Assembly (NCBI GenBank): GCA_910587075.1
Contig: CAJUKE010000004.1
Coordinates: 1 to 64,000 of the forward strand
Source of the DNA: an uncultured Muribaculaceae bacterium
GTDB taxonomy: Bacteria > Bacteroidota > Bacteroidia > Bacteroidales > Muribaculaceae
Direction of reading: 5' to 3'
Length of the DNA stretch: 64,000 nucleotides
In this document: piece by piece, positions 25,101 through 34,500 of the stretch
Layout: each line of letters begins with the position of its first letter
Numbering within the stretch: position 1 is the stretch's first letter
The notes under the pieces: model-generated
Database searches by the model: none
What the model was told of the DNA's origin: nothing
The model's input: only the letters and a program-made list of their open reading frames with translations
Program-made: the position numbers and the translations under genes

Positions 25101-26276
25101 ATGAAAACAAGCAGAATCCTTTTACTCGCGGCCGCGACCCTGCTGACGGCGGTGTCGTGCGGCAAGAAGCAGAAGGTGAGCCTGGAAACGGTAAAGGCCG
25201 AGCGCGGCGAGCTGACGGAGACCGTCACCGCCACCGGCACCATCGAATCGGTGACACAGGTCGACGTCGGCACCCAGGTGACCGGCATTATCGACAAACT
25301 CTATGCCGACTACAACTCCGTTGTGTCGAAGGGTGAGCTGATCGCCGAAATCGAGAAAACACTGTTGCAGAGCGACCTGCGCAGTGCCGAGGCCAACGTC
25401 GAGTCGGCCCGCCTGACCTACGAGTACAATCTCACCAACTATAACCGCGACAAGGCGCTCCACGACAAGCAGCTCATAAGCGACTACGAGTTCCAGACCT
25501 CCACCAAGGAATTGAAAGTGTCGAAAACGGCCTACGACAAGGCCGTGGCCGACCGTGTGCGCGCCGCCAAAAACCTCAACTACGCCGAAATCTACTCGCC
25601 CATCGACGGCATAGTGATTTCCCGCGACGTCGAGGTGGGGCAGACGGTGGTTTCCAATATGAACGTGGCCAACCTCTATACCATAGCCGACCTCGACAAT
25701 ATGCAGGTAATCGGCAACGTCGACGAGGCCGACATAGGCCAGGTGAAGGTTGGCCAGCCGGTAACCTTCTCGGTCGACGCCTATTCCGACGACCTTTTCG
25801 AGGGGAAGGTGACCCAGGTGCGCCTCAACCCCACGACGGAGAGCAACGTGGTGACCTACGAGGTGGTGGTGGCCGCGCCCAACCCCGACCACAAGCTCAT
25901 CCCCGGCCTCACGGCCAACCTGACCATATACACCATGCGCGAGAGCGACGCGCTGCTCCTCCCGGCCAAGGCTTTCACTTTCGAGCCCCGTGAGATCGAG
26001 GGGGACGACGCGCTCCCCCGGCCGTCGGGCCAGGCTCCCGCCGAGACTCCCGGCCGCAAATGCGTGTGGGTGGTGAAGGGGGGCTCCCTCGTGCCGACAC
26101 TCGTTGAGGTCGGGGCCTCCAACGGCATCAAGACCCAGATTCTCTCGGGCCTGGATGAGGGCGCCGTGGTAGCCACCGGCTACGACGAGACCGCGTCAGC
26201 CGCCCCCTCGGGTGGCGAAGAGGGTGAACGCTCGCCCTTCGCTCCCCAGCCCCCGGGCCGCAATAAGAAGAAATAA
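25101..26276 (+). CDS. HlyD/MacA-type periplasmic adaptor of an efflux pump
   Basis: A 391-residue membrane-fusion protein. The signal sequence ends in a possible lipobox (TAVSC, Cys20). A barrel-sandwich domain (VTATGTIESVTQVDVGTQVTG, then IYSPIDGIVISRDVEVGQTV) flanks a coiled-coil hairpin (about 88-150). A beta-barrel domain follows (IGQVKVGQPVTFSVDAY) and a membrane-proximal domain (WVVKGGSLVPTLVEVG). The C-terminal 25 residues are low-complexity Pro/Gly/Lys. It links the ABC permease downstream to the TolC-like channel upstream, as MacA does for MacB and TolC. Confidence 0.92.
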   Translation: MKTSRILLLAAATLLTAVSCGKKQKVSLETVKAERGELTETVTATGTIESVTQVDVGTQVTGIIDKLYADYNSVVSKGELIAEIEKTLLQSDLRSAEANVESARLTYEYNLTNYNRDKALHDKQLISDYEFQTSTKELKVSKTAYDKAVADRVRAAKNLNYAEIYSPIDGIVISRDVEVGQTVVSNMNVANLYTIADLDNMQVIGNVDEADIGQVKVGQPVTFSVDAYSDDLFEGKVTQVRLNPTTESNVVTYEVVVAAPNPDHKLIPGLTANLTIYTMRESDALLLPAKAFTFEPREIEGDDALPRPSGQAPAETPGRKCVWVVKGGSLVPTLVEVGASNGIKTQILSGLDEGAVVATGYDETASAAPSGGEEGERSPFAPQPPGRNKKK

Positions 26277-26361
26277 TACGCTCTTGGGGCGCTTCGAGGC
26301 CCGGCGCGAAAAAAATCAACCAGCGAATTAAACAAATTATCGAAATAGAGGTCAAATAGTT

Positions 26362-27111
26362 ATGGGCGACGGAAAGGAAATAATCCGTGTCGAGGAGCTG
26401 CGCCGCGAGTTCATCGTGGGCGGCGAGAAGGTCAAGGCGCTCCGCGGGGTCTCTTTCAGCATCCGCGAGGGGGAGTTCGTGACCATCATGGGCACCTCCG
26501 GCTCCGGCAAATCGACCCTGCTCAACATCCTGGGCTGCCTCGACACCCCGACCTCGGGCGACTATCTGCTCGACGGCACCTCGGTGCGCTCGATGAGCAA
26601 GAACCAGCGGGCCGTGACGCGCAACCGCAAAATCGGGTTCGTGTTCCAGAACTACAACCTCCTGCCCAAGACCACGGCTGTGGAGAACGTCGAGCTGCCG
26701 CTCCTCTACAACCCCTCGGTAGGGGCCAGGGAGCGCCGCGAGCGGGCCGTTGAGGCGCTCAAAGCCGTAGGGCTTGGGTCGCGGCTCAACCATAAGAGCA
26801 ACCAGATGTCGGGTGGCCAGCAGCAACGAGTGGCCATAGCCCGCGCGCTGGTCAACGACCCGGTGATCATCCTTGCCGACGAGGCCACGGGCAATCTCGA
26901 CACCCGCACCTCGTTCAGCATCCTCACCCTCTTCCAGGAGCTCCACGCCCGGGGGCGCACGATTATCTTCGTGACCCACAACCCGGAGCTGGCCCAATAC
27001 TCGTCGCGCAACATCGTGCTCCGCGACGGCAAGGTGGTGGCCGACACCCGCAACGCCTCCCCCGCCTCGGCCCGCGAGGCATACGAGGCGCTCCCCGCCG
27101 ATAACGACTGA
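26362..27111 (+). CDS. ABC transporter ATP-binding protein (MacB/LolD type)
   Basis: A 249-residue ATPase with Walker A GTSGSGKST (44-52), Q-loop in FVFQNYNLLPK, signature MSGGQQQRVAIARAL, Walker B VIILADEATGNLD and switch His in FVTHNPE. The sequence belongs to the MacB/LolD/FtsE-like group, which powers mechanical transmission rather than classical substrate translocation. It is encoded separately from its permease, as in the split MacB systems of many Bacteroidetes. The last 20 residues are Ala/Ser-rich and variable. Confidence 0.95.
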   Translation: MGDGKEIIRVEELRREFIVGGEKVKALRGVSFSIREGEFVTIMGTSGSGKSTLLNILGCLDTPTSGDYLLDGTSVRSMSKNQRAVTRNRKIGFVFQNYNLLPKTTAVENVELPLLYNPSVGARERRERAVEALKAVGLGSRLNHKSNQMSGGQQQRVAIARALVNDPVIILADEATGNLDTRTSFSILTLFQELHARGRTIIFVTHNPELAQYSSRNIVLRDGKVVADTRNASPASAREAYEALPADND

Positions 27112-27136
27112 CGTCCCTACTTCAACCAACTGAGAA

Positions 27137-28354
27137 ATGAATCTGCTGAATCTGCTTAAAATAGCCCTCAAGGCGCTTAACAACAATAAGCTGCGCTGCT
27201 TCCTGACGATGCTGGGCATTATCATCGGCGTCGCGTCGGTGATCACCATGCTCGCCATCGGCCAAGGGTCGAAGAACAGCATCAAGGAGCAGATTTCCGA
27301 GATGGGATCCAATATGATCATGATCCATCCCGGGCATATGCAGCGCGGGGGCGTGCGTCAAAGCTCCGACGATATGCGGAGCCTCGAAGTCGCCGACTAC
27401 GAGGCGCTGGCCACACTCCCCGGGGTGGCCGCCATCTCACCCTCGGTCAATTCCGGCGGACAGCTCGTCAATGGCAACAACAACTACCCCTCGACCATCT
27501 ACGGCATCACCCCCGACTACCTCGACATACGCAAGCTCAAGGTGAAGGATGGCGCGATGTTCTCCGACCACGACATAAAGAGCGCCGCCAAGGTGTGCGT
27601 GCTCGGCAAAACCGTGGTCGACAACCTCTTCCCCAACGGGGATGACCCCGTGGGGCGCGTGATACGCTTCGGCAAGATTCCGCTTACGGTGATCGGGGTG
27701 CTCGAATCCAAGGGTACCAACTCCATGGGTATGGACCAGGACGATGTGGTGCTGGCCCCGTACACAACCGTGATGAAGCGCATCCTCGCCATCGACTATA
27801 TACAGGGCATTTTCGCGAGCGCTGTCGACGAGGAACAGACCGACCAGACCATCGACGCCATAACCTCGATGCTCCGCGAGCGCCACAAAATCAAGCCCGA
27901 CGCCGAAGATGATTTCGACATACGCTCGCAGCAGGAGCTCAGCGAGATGATGAACTCCACGAGCGATATGATGACCGTGCTGCTGGCCTGCATCGCCGGC
28001 ATATCGCTCCTCGTGGGTGGCATCGGCATCATGAACATCATGTATGTGTCGGTAACGGAGCGTACCCGCGAGATCGGGTTACGCATGTCGATCGGCGCCC
28101 GCGGCATCGACATCCTGAGCCAGTTCCTGATCGAAGCCGTCATAATCAGCGTCAGCGGCGGTGTGATCGGCATCATACTCGGTTGCCTTGCCTCGTGGCT
28201 CGTCAACCTGCTGGCCCACTGGCCGGTATTCATCCAAGCCTATTCCGTGGTGCTCTCGTTCGCCGTGTGCACCATCACCGGCGTCTTCTTCGGCTGGTAT
28301 CCGGCCAAGAAGGCCGCCAACTTAGACCCCATAGAGGCTATCCGCTATGAATAA
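27137..28354 (+). CDS. ABC transporter permease (MacB/FtsX type)
   Basis: A 405-residue membrane protein with the MacB architecture. The first membrane helix is in the N-terminus (CFLTMLGIIIGVASVITMLA), followed by a large periplasmic domain (about 45-275). Three C-terminal helices follow in the FtsX domain (VLLACIAGISLLVGGIGIMNIMYV, IEAVIISVSGGVIGIILG, VVLSFAVCTITGVFFGWYP), with the conserved PAKKAANLDPIEAIRYE end. With the ATPase, adaptor and channel it makes a complete MacAB-TolC-like exporter. Such systems export macrolide-like compounds, peptides or lipids; the substrate here is unknown. Confidence 0.95.
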   Translation: MNLLNLLKIALKALNNNKLRCFLTMLGIIIGVASVITMLAIGQGSKNSIKEQISEMGSNMIMIHPGHMQRGGVRQSSDDMRSLEVADYEALATLPGVAAISPSVNSGGQLVNGNNNYPSTIYGITPDYLDIRKLKVKDGAMFSDHDIKSAAKVCVLGKTVVDNLFPNGDDPVGRVIRFGKIPLTVIGVLESKGTNSMGMDQDDVVLAPYTTVMKRILAIDYIQGIFASAVDEEQTDQTIDAITSMLRERHKIKPDAEDDFDIRSQQELSEMMNSTSDMMTVLLACIAGISLLVGGIGIMNIMYVSVTERTREIGLRMSIGARGIDILSQFLIEAVIISVSGGVIGIILGCLASWLVNLLAHWPVFIQAYSVVLSFAVCTITGVFFGWYPAKKAANLDPIEAIRYE

Positions 28355-28441
28355 TTAGTTAATTGGTTAAAGTTCAGATGCGAAAGCAATAGATTGATTA
28401 TCGAAGAACAGATAAACCTTTGATTGAACAGATGAGAGAAT

Positions 28442-28466
28442 GGTTTCCCTCGTGGTAGGGGAAACC
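28442..28466. other. 8-bp hairpin before the operon terminator
   Basis: GGTTTCCC (28442-28449) pairs with GGGAAACC (28459-28466). It precedes the main terminator by 16 nt and may help to stabilise the 3' end of the efflux mRNA. Confidence 0.5.
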
Positions 28467-28481
28467 CCTGTGGATAGCAGG

Positions 28482-28511
28482 AGAGGGGGCGTCGTTGATG
28501 ACGCCCCCTCT
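28482..28511 (+). terminator. Rho-independent terminator of the efflux operon
   Basis: A perfect 12-bp stem (AGAGGGGGCGTC with GACGCCCCCTCT), a 6-nt loop and a T-rich tail TTCATTTTTTT on the plus strand. Confidence 0.9.
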
Positions 28512-28533
28512 TTCATTTTTTTCTATCCCACAA

Positions 28534-28608
28534 TCATCCGAATAATTCGGAATGACTGCCTAATCGAATTAGTTTCACAATTTTAGTGCTCTCATGCTTA
28601 TCTGGCAC
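28534..28608 (-). pseudogene. C-terminal remnant of a YafQ/RelE-type toxin
   Basis: Directly after the antitoxin gene, and overlapping its stop codon, the minus strand carries a 24-codon frame (from GTG 28608 to TGA 28534). It encodes VPDKHESTKIVKLIRL followed by GSHSELFG. The ending RLGSHSELF is the hallmark C-terminus of YafQ-family RelE-fold toxins (consensus R.GSHSDLF, with the catalytic His). The preceding 65 or so toxin residues are missing, so an internal deletion has joined the antitoxin end to the toxin tail. Confidence 0.7.
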
Positions 28609-28852
28609 CGATAGATTTTAGGAAGGATTCGTAATCGCCCATATCGACTGGCGACAGGTTGTCGTCATTCCGTACCTCTTTAATGGCGGTGCGGGTTGCC
28701 GCGTTCGGAGTGTCGTAGGCAAAATCCATCAGAATGGTTTCCACATAGTTGTTGAGGTTGCTGTTATCGCGTGCGGCCAACAGCTTCAACCGTTCGATAA
28801 GTCCCTCGCGCAGATGGAACGCAATTGATACTCTGTTTGTTACTGCTCTCAT
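28598..28852 (-). CDS. Orphan antitoxin (ribbon-helix-helix type) of a broken toxin-antitoxin pair
   Basis: An 84-residue protein. The N-terminal half (RVSIAFHLREGLIERLKLLA, then RDNSNLNNYVETILMD) is a ribbon-helix-helix-like DNA-binding module typical of Bacteroidetes antitoxins. The C-terminal half (IKEVRNDDNLSPVDM, then GDYESFLKSIGAR) would wrap a toxin. The cognate toxin is represented only by a 24-codon tail that overlaps the stop codon. The gene lies 26 nt behind the M6 protease gene on the same strand and may be read from it. A solitary antitoxin could still repress related toxin operons elsewhere, which is inference. Confidence 0.75.
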   Translation of the reverse strand: MRAVTNRVSIAFHLREGLIERLKLLAARDNSNLNNYVETILMDFAYDTPNAATRTAIKEVRNDDNLSPVDMGDYESFLKSIGAR

Positions 28853-28878
28853 TGGGCCTATTAAAACCGGTAAGCGGG

Positions 28879-31284
28879 TTAGCGGATGAGGAGTTTGTCG
28901 GTGGCGGTGCCGCGGCGGCGGATGTAGAGGCCGGGGGCTGTCGGGGTGGCTACGCGGCGTCCCAGCGGGTCGAAGTACTCGGCGGGGGTGTCGTCGCCGT
29001 CAGCGGCGGCGGGCGCGGTCAGGCCGGAGGCGAGCGGCAGCTCGACTGTGACGCGCTCCGACCAGGTCGATGGCAGGGCCTCGGCTTCGTCGACGGGCAC
29101 GGAGCGCACCCGCCAGTCGTAAACGCCTCCGGGAGTCAGACCTTCGACGCGGTAGCTCGTAGAGGTGATGCCGCTGAAGATGAGCGTCTCCGTGGCCGGA
29201 TTGTCGCTCCGTGAGGCGGGAGCCTTGGCGCTGTCGTCGGTGAGGAGGTCGGAAGCGTCGCCCGAGTAAACCCTGGCCCATTTGAGGTGGAGGCGCTTGC
29301 CGGCCGCGAGGGTTTCGACTCTCACCCTGTAGCTCCCCGGCTTGATGCCTTGGAACAGGAGGGCGAAGTTCTTGTAGCCCGAGCTTATGTCGACGCTCCG
29401 CGAGGCGAGCTGTGAGCCGGAGGGGGTGAGCAGGCACACGCGGGCCGAAACACCGTAGTCGCTGCCGTAGGCCTTGGCGCGGAGCAGCACCGAAAGAGCG
29501 TCGTTGGAGCCGTCGAAATCAATCACGGGCGAAATCACCGCGCCGGTTTTCTTGCCCGAGCCGATGTGCATGGCCTGGGCGACGTCGTCGTAGGCGGCGA
29601 AGCCCGCCGGGTCGGTGTCCCAGCCGAAGTCGGCGGCAGCCTCAAGCGAAGTAAGGAGCTCGACCGCGTAGTCCGAGTGGGGGCGTACCTCAAGGGTGTA
29701 GGTCACATCGCGGTCGGTGTCGGCCGCGGGCCATACGGCGGTGAATCCGTCGGGCGAGGGGGCCATATCGGCCTCGGCGGGGCGGTTCTCCTCAGTGAAG
29801 GAGGGTGGATTGAGCTCGGGGAGCGCGTCGGCCATGAAGCGGAAGGTGATGGTGCCGGTCGATGGGTCACGCGAGATTTCGGTCACCGGCTTGCGCAGCG
29901 GCTCCCCGTTGTTGAGGCGCGATGAGGGCGCGGAGTTGTCGGTGAACGAATTGTTTACGCCATAGGGGAAGAGGTCGCCGGGGATGCTTAGGTCGTTGCG
30001 GCGGTCGTCGGCGGCCACGATGGCCATCCTCTCGGGCGAGTAGTTGTTGACGGAGTTGTCGTCCCACGCCGCGGGGTCGTAGTGGACGTGGTATATCATA
30101 AGGCCCTCGGCCTCGATGAAAGCGTCCCACCCCTGGCGCGCCCGGCTTTCGAGCACGAAGTATTCGTTTTTATCGGCGGGGTTTACCAGGCGGCACGCCA
30201 CATCGGTCGCCGCGTCCTTCTGATTGAAGGCGGGGAGGCTCACGGTGGCCCCCGGCTTAGGCTCGGGGATGTCGTCGATCCACCCCATGAACCATTTTTC
30301 GTAGGCCGAGTAGCCGATCGGGGTGTAGGTGTTGTCGTTGTACGAGCCGTAGTCCATCAGCGACCAGGGGCCCATACCCCAGTTGGTGCCGAATTCGGTG
30401 GTGTCGTAGAAGTCGGGGAGCCCCAGGCAGTGTGAGAACTCGTGGCAGAAGGTGCCTATGCCGTCGATGTTGCTCTGGAGGGTGCCGTTGAGCTCGTTGA
30501 ACACGGCGAAGTCGTCGACCGTCACCCCGTCGAGGCGGAGCGAGCGCCCGAATTCCGAGTAGCGCAGCGACCATTGCGCAGGCCATATGGCATCGTCGAT
30601 CCGGGGGCTTGACGAAGCCTCGCCGACTCCGGCGTAGAGCACTATCACCACGTCGCAGCGGCCATCGCCATCGTTGTCGTAGCGGTTGAAATCAATCTCG
30701 CCGTCGAGCCCCTGGCACGCCTCGCCGACCATGTTGCCCATGCCTATGTCGTTGCCGTCGCGGCCGTTGGCGCCGTATGAGGCGCGGTTTTTAGACAGGT
30801 GCAGCGGGCCGTATACGTCGAAAATGGGCGCGAACCGCCCGTTCGACTGGTCGATGAAGTACTGGCGGGCGCTCTTCTCCCCGTTCTGGAAAAAGTTCTC
30901 GAAGGTCTGCCTGGCCCCGTCGCCGTCGCGGAACGGCACGTCGCGGTAGTCGACCAGGAGCACCGGCACCCTGATTTCGCCCAGGTGTGGCACCTGCGAC
31001 TTGTTGTGCGCCTCGGCTGTCGATTTGCGTCTGGCCAGCGAGCGCTTGCGCAGCGCGGTCATCTCGGCGGGGCGTATCTCCTCGGCCATACCGTCGGAGA
31101 GCACGCGGTAGGCCTTCCCGTCGGAGGAACGCCAGAAGTGGAACGCCTCGTCGCCTACCCGGGTAAGCGTGATTTGGTTGCCGAGCGAGTCGGTGGCCAG
31201 GGTTGTAACGTCGCGGCGCGAGGGGATGGCGGCTGCCGCCAGCGCCAGCATAGCGCATAATCCTATTGTGAGAGCTTTCTTCAT
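28879..31284 (-). CDS. Secreted M6-family metalloprotease with sorting-type tail
   Basis: An 801-residue exported protease. After the signal peptide (about 1-20) and a propeptide (about 21-100), the catalytic domain has the zinc motif HEFSH (281-285) with downstream Asp291 (GLPDFYD) and the Met-turn-like WSLMDYGSY. This is the M6/immune inhibitor A pattern. A C-terminal beta-sandwich module (about 560-670) and a fibronectin-III-like segment lead to the tail EYFDPLGRRV...APGLYIRRRG...DKLLIR, a type IX secretion-like signal. An EF-hand-like DNDGDGRCD loop (203-211) may bind calcium. It is transcribed divergently from the giant adhesin gene. Confidence 0.9.
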   Translation of the reverse strand: MKKALTIGLCAMLALAAAAIPSRRDVTTLATDSLGNQITLTRVGDEAFHFWRSSDGKAYRVLSDGMAEEIRPAEMTALRKRSLARRKSTAEAHNKSQVPHLGEIRVPVLLVDYRDVPFRDGDGARQTFENFFQNGEKSARQYFIDQSNGRFAPIFDVYGPLHLSKNRASYGANGRDGNDIGMGNMVGEACQGLDGEIDFNRYDNDGDGRCDVVIVLYAGVGEASSSPRIDDAIWPAQWSLRYSEFGRSLRLDGVTVDDFAVFNELNGTLQSNIDGIGTFCHEFSHCLGLPDFYDTTEFGTNWGMGPWSLMDYGSYNDNTYTPIGYSAYEKWFMGWIDDIPEPKPGATVSLPAFNQKDAATDVACRLVNPADKNEYFVLESRARQGWDAFIEAEGLMIYHVHYDPAAWDDNSVNNYSPERMAIVAADDRRNDLSIPGDLFPYGVNNSFTDNSAPSSRLNNGEPLRKPVTEISRDPSTGTITFRFMADALPELNPPSFTEENRPAEADMAPSPDGFTAVWPAADTDRDVTYTLEVRPHSDYAVELLTSLEAAADFGWDTDPAGFAAYDDVAQAMHIGSGKKTGAVISPVIDFDGSNDALSVLLRAKAYGSDYGVSARVCLLTPSGSQLASRSVDISSGYKNFALLFQGIKPGSYRVRVETLAAGKRLHLKWARVYSGDASDLLTDDSAKAPASRSDNPATETLIFSGITSTSYRVEGLTPGGVYDWRVRSVPVDEAEALPSTWSERVTVELPLASGLTAPAAADGDDTPAEYFDPLGRRVATPTAPGLYIRRRGTATDKLLIR

Positions 31285-31353
31285 AATGCGATGGCCGTCC
31301 GAGCCGATAGCCGCGGTTGGTGGTAATTCCGCGGAGCGCCGGACCGACAGTCG

Positions 31354-31361
31354 CGAATATA
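31354..31361 (-). promoter_or_regulatory. Candidate -7 box of the M6 protease gene
   Basis: TATATTCG followed by CG on the minus strand, 70 nt upstream of the protease start, with no good TTTG box. It lies only 40 nt from the divergent adhesin promoter. Confidence 0.45.
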
Positions 31362-31401
31362 GGATAATTTGGTGAAAAAATACATATTTATACTTAAAAT
31401 A

Positions 31402-31432
31402 TTTGGAATATTATTTGTAATCGCTATCTTTG
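31402..31432 (+). promoter_or_regulatory. Strong promoter of the adhesin gene
   Basis: TTTG (31402-31405), a 19-nt spacer and TATCTTTG (31425-31432) followed by CG. This is an exact match to the Bacteroidetes consensus and spacing. The leader would be about 110 nt and contains the 29-nt motif described at 31447. Confidence 0.85.
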
Positions 31433-31446
31433 CGACTGAGAAGTCG

Positions 31447-31475
31447 GTCATTTTGCCGCATTAAGGCGATTTTCG
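31447..31475 (+). other. Leader motif shared with 10085-10114
   Basis: GTCATTTTGCC, 7 nt, GGCGATTTTCG. The same two 11-nt blocks, separated by 8 nt, occur at 10085-10114 on the same strand. GCC/GGC can form a short stem. Here it lies at the very start of the predicted adhesin mRNA leader. Confidence 0.5.
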
Positions 31476-31551
31476 GTTTCGATACGGCGGGTTATAACCC
31501 CGAAAGAAAAGCATTCTGAACATTATTCAATAACCAATCAATACGTCCTCT

Positions 31552-34500
31552 ATGAAGAAACTGCTTGCACGTTTGTCGGTCGCTGTAGCTATTGTGGCAA
31601 CAGTGGCGGGCGCCTATGCCGCTGTTGACGGCTCTGGTCGCGGTCTCGATAAGAAACGCGTCGGTGCCGTCGAGCGGGTCAAGGCTATGACCCGGGTGGG
31701 TGAGGCCCGCCAGTCGGCCCGCGCCGCCCGCGCCGAGGCCCGGCTCGGCTCCGGGAGCTACGGAACGGTCAACGGCTCGATGCTGTTCACGGTGAACAGC
31801 CGGCTTACCGACCGCCGCGTCTACACCATCGACCCCGTGTCGAGCACGATGACCATGCTCGACACCCCGGAAGTGTTCGCGACCGGCGGCGGCGTGCTCA
31901 TCGGCGACAAATATTACTGCATGACCCGCCTGAAGGTGATGCGCAACGTATACACGCGGTTCTATGTGTTCGACGCCGACAACTGGGACACCCTTGAATA
32001 CAAACCCGACCAGCCCGAGACGCTCAACGCCACCGACGTCACCTACGACCCGACCACGGGCCGCGTCTACGGCTGTTTCTACAACAGCGCCGACAGCTGG
32101 ACCTTCGGCACGATCGACTACTCCACGCTGACGCGCTCCGACATCGCACCCTGTCCGCAGCTCAACGCCCTCGCCGCCGATGAGGCCGGGAAGCTCTACG
32201 CCATAGATATGGACGGCGTGTTCTACGGGGTCGACAAGCTCTCGGGCACCCTCTCGCGGATTGCCGACACCGGCATCAAGGCTTCCTACCGCTCCTCCTA
32301 TTGGCAGGGTTCGGCGGTCTACGATCCAGAGTCGGGCACGATACTCTACGCCGCCAACTCCACAACGGCGGCCAACCCCTCTGACGCCGACTTCATCGGT
32401 GCCCTCTGGAGCATCGACCCCGCGACCGGGAGCGCCACACAGCTGCGCCATTTCCCCGGCGAGGAGCTTTTCGACGGCCTTTACATACCGCGCGAGGAGC
32501 TTATCGACGAGGTGCCCGCCGCACCTACGGAACTCGTAGCGGAATTTCCAGGCGCGTCGCTCAGCGGCACGGTGAGCTTCCGCATGCCCTCGAAGCTCGT
32601 GGGTGGGATGTCCGCCTCCGGGCAGCTCGACTACGAGGTGAAGGCCAACGGCACCGTCGCGGCCTCGGGCAAAGCCGCCCCGGGTGCCGAGGTGAGCGTC
32701 AATCTGACCCTCGACCGCGGCAGCTACTGCATAGGCGTGACCGCCTCCAACAGCGAGGGACCCTCGCGCGAGACCACCGTAATTCTCTTCGTGGGGGTCG
32801 ACAGCCCCGCGCAACCCGCCGTCAAGGCTTCCTATGACTACGCTGCCTCGACCGCCAAGCTTGAATGGGCGCCGGTGACTGCCACCGATTTCGGCACCCC
32901 GCTCCCCGAGGGTTCGGTGCGCTACAGCGTGACCCGCCTGCCCGAGCGCGAAGTGGTGGCCAGCGACCTTGACGCGACCACCTTCTCCGAACCTATATCG
33001 TCCGACGGCTTGAAAACCATAGCCTACGAGGTGACGGCCACTTCGGGTGGCGAAAGCTCGGGCGCTGCCCGCACCTCCGATCTGATAATCGGCGCGGCCA
33101 CACCGTATTATATGGAGGATTTCGACCTGGCCGACGCCCTGCGCTGGTTCACGGTAATTGATGCCGACGGAGACCGCCTCACCTGGGAAGCGAGCGACAT
33201 CGACAACGCCGCCCGCATCGCCTGGAACAACCTCGCGTCGGACGACGACCGCAAGGACGACTGGCTGATCTCGCCCCCGCTCGCTTTGGAGGCAGGGAAG
33301 ATATACAAGTTTACCTACGGCGCCCGCAAGCTCTACGATGCCGAGACCCTCTCGGTGAGCATGGGGCGCGCCCCGGAGGCTTCGGCCATGACCACCGTGC
33401 TTGTGGCTCCCTACCAGGTGACCACTGACAGAACCGAGCAGCGTACGCTCGACGTGACAGTTGACACCGACGGCGTTTACTTCATCGGTTTCCACGCCAC
33501 TTCGCCCCGCACCTCCGGCGCGCTCTATATCAGCCCGTTCATAGTGGCCGAGGGTGTTGCTTCCGGCGCTCCCGCCGCTGTGACCGCTATGGAGGTGACC
33601 CCGGCGGCTGACCGCTCGCACAGCGCGACCATCACATTCACCGCCCCCTCCGCGACGATGGACGGCTCCGCGCTCGCCTCGCTGACGGCGGTCGACGTGT
33701 ACCGCGACGGCTCGCTTATCGGCAACACCACCGCGGCTCCAGGCGCTTCCGGCAGCTATACCGACACCGAGGGGCACCAGGGTATGAACCTCTACACGCT
33801 GCGCCCCCGCAACGAGGCTGGCAGCGGCGCTCCGGCGGAGCTTTCGGTGTTCCTCGGCTGGGATGAGCCCAACCGCGTAGAGCGCGTGCGCGCCGCCGAA
33901 ACCGCTACCGACGGCGAGGTGACCGTTACCTGGAACGCTCCCGAGCTGGACAACAACAATTCGCCCCTCACCGAGGAGGCGCTCCGCTACGATGTGTTTA
34001 TGAGCGCCGTGCTCCCCTCCGGCAAAACCGAGGTGACCCAGGTGGGCTCCGACGTGAAGGGTACATCGCACAAGGTGGTGGTATGCTCACCCGAGGAGCG
34101 CCGCTTCGCTGAGTTCAACGTAGTTGCCAAAACCGAGGGTGGCGAAGCCCGCGAGGTGTGGACCCCCGAGGCCGTGCCCGTCGGCAAAGCCTACGCGACA
34201 CCTTTCGCCGAATCGTTTGCCAACGCTCGCTTCACTAACTTCTGGGGCATCTACAGCGACGACCTCTTCGGCTTCGCCGGGGCGTCGTGGGATTTCTCCG
34301 ACGACTACACGTTCGACATCACCTCTCAGGATGGCGATAACGGTTTCATCGTGCTCGAAGGGAGCGAGGCCGGCGACGAGTCGGAATTCTACTCCTCGAA
34401 AATCAATCTCGCCGGGCTCTCGAACCCCGCGCTGACGTTCTACTCCTACAACGTGAAGGGGAGCTCCAGCGACGAGATTAATAACAACATACTGACGATA

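Noticed and set aside
28879..31284. The sorting-type tails might be ordinary C-terminal beta strands
   Set aside because: I kept the tail call, because the same pattern ends six unrelated proteins; but I did not claim a working type IX system, since none of its components is in the window.
31492..34071. An open minus-strand frame of 859 codons opposite the giant adhesin gene
   Set aside because: It is the antisense shadow of a GC-rich gene; the product is Gly/Val/His/Arg-rich without domains, and the plus-strand gene has signal peptide, domains and promoter.
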